In this document: positions 62,454 through 64,000 of the stretch, piece after piece
Layout of the letters: each line of letters opens with the position of its first letter
Position numbering within the stretch: the stretch's first letter is position 1
Origin: Oxalobacteraceae bacterium AB_14
GTDB lineage: Bacteria > Pseudomonadota > Gammaproteobacteria > Burkholderiales > Burkholderiaceae_D
DNA: 64,000 nucleotides
Assembly (NCBI GenBank): GCA_000381565.1
Contig: KB906725.1
Location: 2,837,093 to 2,901,092, forward strand
Direction of reading: 5' to 3'
Program-made: the position numbers and the translations under genes
The notes under the pieces: generated by a model
The model's input: the letters and a program-made list of their open reading frames with translations, nothing else
What the model was told of the DNA's origin: nothing
Databases searched by the model: none

Positions 62454-62662
62454 GCCACCACACTCCGGCCCACCTGTGTCTCGACGCCGGCGGCCCGCAG
62501 CTCCCGCGCGATGATCTCGTTGAACGTCAACGTAGGATTCATTTCGCTCAACATGCCCATCTTGATCCAGAACGCCGCCTGCGCGTTGATGGACCGGCAC
62601 ACCACCGCACTCGCCTTGCGGATCTGGTCGTGCAGGTCCTCGTCGATGTTTACAATACCCAT
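62450..62662 (-). CDS. ParD-like family protein coupled to map
   Basis: 70 residues. The start MGIVNIDEDLHDQIRKASAV, then CRSINAQAAFWIKMGML, is a ribbon-helix-helix pattern as in ParD antitoxins and matches the ParD-like family. No ParE toxin is present; instead the next gene, overlapping by four bases, is methionine aminopeptidase. A palindrome directly upstream suggests autoregulation. Whether the pair behaves as a toxin-antitoxin module is unproven. Confidence 0.82.
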   Translation of the reverse strand: MGIVNIDEDLHDQIRKASAVVCRSINAQAAFWIKMGMLSEMNPTLTFNEIIARELRAAGVETQVGRSVVA

Positions 62663-62673
62663 TTTTATATCCT

Positions 62674-62701
62674 ATATATGAAACGTATGCGAATCATATA
62701 T
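62674..62701. promoter_or_regulatory. Palindromic operator before the ParD-like/map pair
   Basis: ATATATGA (62674-62681) and TCATATAT (62694-62701) are perfect inverted arms around a 12-bp centre. They begin 11 bp upstream of the ParD-like ATG. Ribbon-helix-helix antitoxins typically bind such sites. Confidence 0.65.
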
Positions 62702-62783
62702 TCCGCGGAGGTGTGATGGCAAGCGATATTTTGGTATGGGCATGCTGCGCGGCAGCGACGGCCGGGCGGCGCGGTCCGTTTCG

Positions 62784-63689
62784 CTATTCCAAATGGGGCG
62801 CGAGGACGCTTTCGATCCATTTCATGAAGGCGCGGACCCGGCGCGACAGGTTGCGCCGATGCGCGACTACCAGAGAGACGTCGAGCGGCTTGTGCTGAAA
62901 ATCCGGCAGCAGCTCTATCAATGCGCCACTCTCCAAATAACGGCCGATCGCCAGCAGCGGTGCCTGAATCAAGCCAAGGCCGGCGATACCAGCGGCTTCA
63001 TAGCTCTGCACGCTGTTGACATGCAGCATACCCCGTAACTGAAGCCTCGCGTAGCCGTCACCGTGCGGATACTCCCATCCATAAGGTTTGGCGCCGAGCG
63101 TCCTGGCGAAATGAATTGCCCGATGTTCCTGGCGCTGCAGATCTTCCAGCGACCGGGGGACGCCATGGCGCGCCAGATAGGCCGGACTGGCGGCGTTGAC
63201 CATGCGTAACTTGCCCAGCGGGCGGGCTATCAGCGTCTCGTCCCCGATGGGACCAAGTCGCAACACGCAATCAAACCCCTCTTGAACCAGATCAACTTGG
63301 CGGTCCGTACTCGACATCTCCAGCTCCAACTCGGGATAAGTCGCCATGAATTCCGGCAAGGCTGGCACGATAGTGATGCGGGCCAGCTCGCTCGGCAAAT
63401 CAACCCGCAAGCGCCCGCGAAGTGCCAGCCGATCGCTTGCGAACATTGAATGCAGATCATCAACTTCGGCAAGCAGATCGCGTGCACGTGCGTGAAATAC
63501 CCGTCCGTCTTCGGTCAACTGCACACTACGAGTCGTCCGGTGCAAAAGCCTGACCCCGATATCTTCTTCCAGCTTTCGGACCGCCGTTGAGGCCCTTCCT
63601 TTCTGAATGCCCAGGCTGTCGGCTGCATGGGTGAAGCTCCCCATTTCCGCGACAGTGATGAAAATGAGGATGGGTTCGAGATTTTGCAT
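62784..63689 (-). CDS. LysR-family transcriptional regulator
   Basis: 301 residues. N-terminal winged helix (FITVAEMGSFTHAADSLGIQKGRASTAVRKLEEDIGVRLLHRTTRSV), then a LysR effector domain (RGRLRVDLPSELARITIVPAL and further). It resembles the large CrgA/AaeR-like group common in Burkholderiales. It is divergent from a DoxX-like gene 123 bp away, its most likely target. The effector is unknown. Confidence 0.93.
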   Translation of the reverse strand: MQNLEPILIFITVAEMGSFTHAADSLGIQKGRASTAVRKLEEDIGVRLLHRTTRSVQLTEDGRVFHARARDLLAEVDDLHSMFASDRLALRGRLRVDLPSELARITIVPALPEFMATYPELELEMSSTDRQVDLVQEGFDCVLRLGPIGDETLIARPLGKLRMVNAASPAYLARHGVPRSLEDLQRQEHRAIHFARTLGAKPYGWEYPHGDGYARLQLRGMLHVNSVQSYEAAGIAGLGLIQAPLLAIGRYLESGALIELLPDFQHKPLDVSLVVAHRRNLSRRVRAFMKWIESVLAPHLE

Positions 63690-63812
63690 AGTCGTGCCTC
63701 AGCATGGCATTGATCGCTATAGAGAGAACAATGAGTTAGTTTTCTCGGTATTTATCACTGCTAAAGGACACAGTATGCTCCAAATATTGACATTCCCCAT
63801 CGGAGAAATGAA

Positions 63813-64000
63813 ATGGCTGAAACTATCGACCAGCATCGGGCGCCTGAAAGCTTGACGTTGCGTCGCAAGCTTTGGGCTGGCCGGATAATGAGCGCGTTAG
63901 TAGTTATCGCTCTGCTGGCGGACGGCGCGATTCAGCTTTTCGCCCCGGCACAGATCGCCGGGATGTTGCATGAAACCGGGTTCCCGCTGGAGCTAACCCG
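63813..64000 (+). CDS. DoxX-like membrane protein, C-terminus outside window
   Basis: 62 codons visible from ATG 63813 (GGAGAAATGAA upstream). The text LRRKLWAGRIMSALVVIALL, then ADGAIQLFAPAQIAGMLHET is the start of DoxX-like four-helix membrane proteins. It is cut by the window end. Divergence from the LysR gene suggests LysR control. Confidence 0.7.
   Translation, partial: MAETIDQHRAPESLTLRRKLWAGRIMSALVVIALLADGAIQLFAPAQIAGMLHETGFPLELT

Overview
The window looks like a chromosomal piece of a high-GC betaproteobacterium of the Oxalobacteraceae type (Massilia, Duganella or Janthinobacterium relatives). This is inferred from the third-position GC bias, which leaves long antisense open frames everywhere, and from the mix of genes. 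These include tRNA-Leu(CAG) copies, rnr-rlmB-cysE-yceH, a DUF1501/DUF1800 pair, several sigma-54 systems and many two-component sensors. No database search was possible, so the genus is not certain.

Layout. 0-3.0 kb: a cut-off diguanylate cyclase and a REC-PAS-GAF histidine kinase. 3.1-4.5 kb: an HxlR regulator divergent from an NAD(P)H-binding reductase. 4.5-8.4 kb: four identical tRNA-Leu(CAG) genes, each with its own long terminator. The fourth is split off by an ethylene-receptor-like hybrid kinase and a serine-hydrolase lipoprotein. 8.7-13.7 kb: rnr, rlmB, cysE and yceH, with tandem and inverted repeats in the gaps. 13.7-16.7 kb: a YtrA-type regulator with an ABC exporter and an exported protein. 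16.8-22.7 kb: lipoprotein, DUF1501/DUF1800 pair, two small membrane proteins and a periplasmic binding protein. 22.8-31.3 kb: housekeeping genes (lpxH, two cyclophilins, cysS, an AlkA-like glycosylase, accA, tilS, lysC, tRNA-Ser).

31.5-35.5 kb is a decayed integration site: a frameshifted tyrosine integrase next to tRNA-Ser, a Fic protein, a decapitated Gfo/Idh oxidoreductase and the 3' end of a group II intron. 35.6-44.5 kb is the most coherent functional block. A FisR-like sigma-54 activator carries three N-terminal cysteines spaced as in the sulfane-sulfur sensor FisR. It faces a persulfide dioxygenase, a phosphatase-like/sulfide:quinone reductase fusion and a TauE/SafE exporter, followed by a cytochrome bd operon (cydP, cydA, cydB, cydX, ybgE-like). 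The same ACTGCCA/TGGCAGT motif cluster lies 70-75 bp upstream of a sigma-54 -24/-12 promoter in front of both operons. The sequence therefore predicts that sulfide oxidation and bd-type respiration are switched on together by sulfane sulfur.

44.6-51.5 kb: a lone pstS with a Pho-box-like site, a two-component system translationally coupled to a ClC chloride channel, and an alcohol dehydrogenase plus a cysteine-bearing membrane protein behind a perfect FNR/ANR box. 51.5-54.9 kb is a graveyard: hydrolase, acyl carrier protein, ketosynthase and MipA genes that were translationally coupled, each carrying a deletion or frameshift. 55-61.7 kb: a rhodanese, then a C4-dicarboxylate system (sigma-54 promoter, DctA-like symporter, porin, DctB-like and DctD-like proteins). 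61.7-64 kb: methionine aminopeptidase overlapping a ParD-like gene behind a palindromic operator, then a LysR regulator divergent from a DoxX-like gene cut by the window end.
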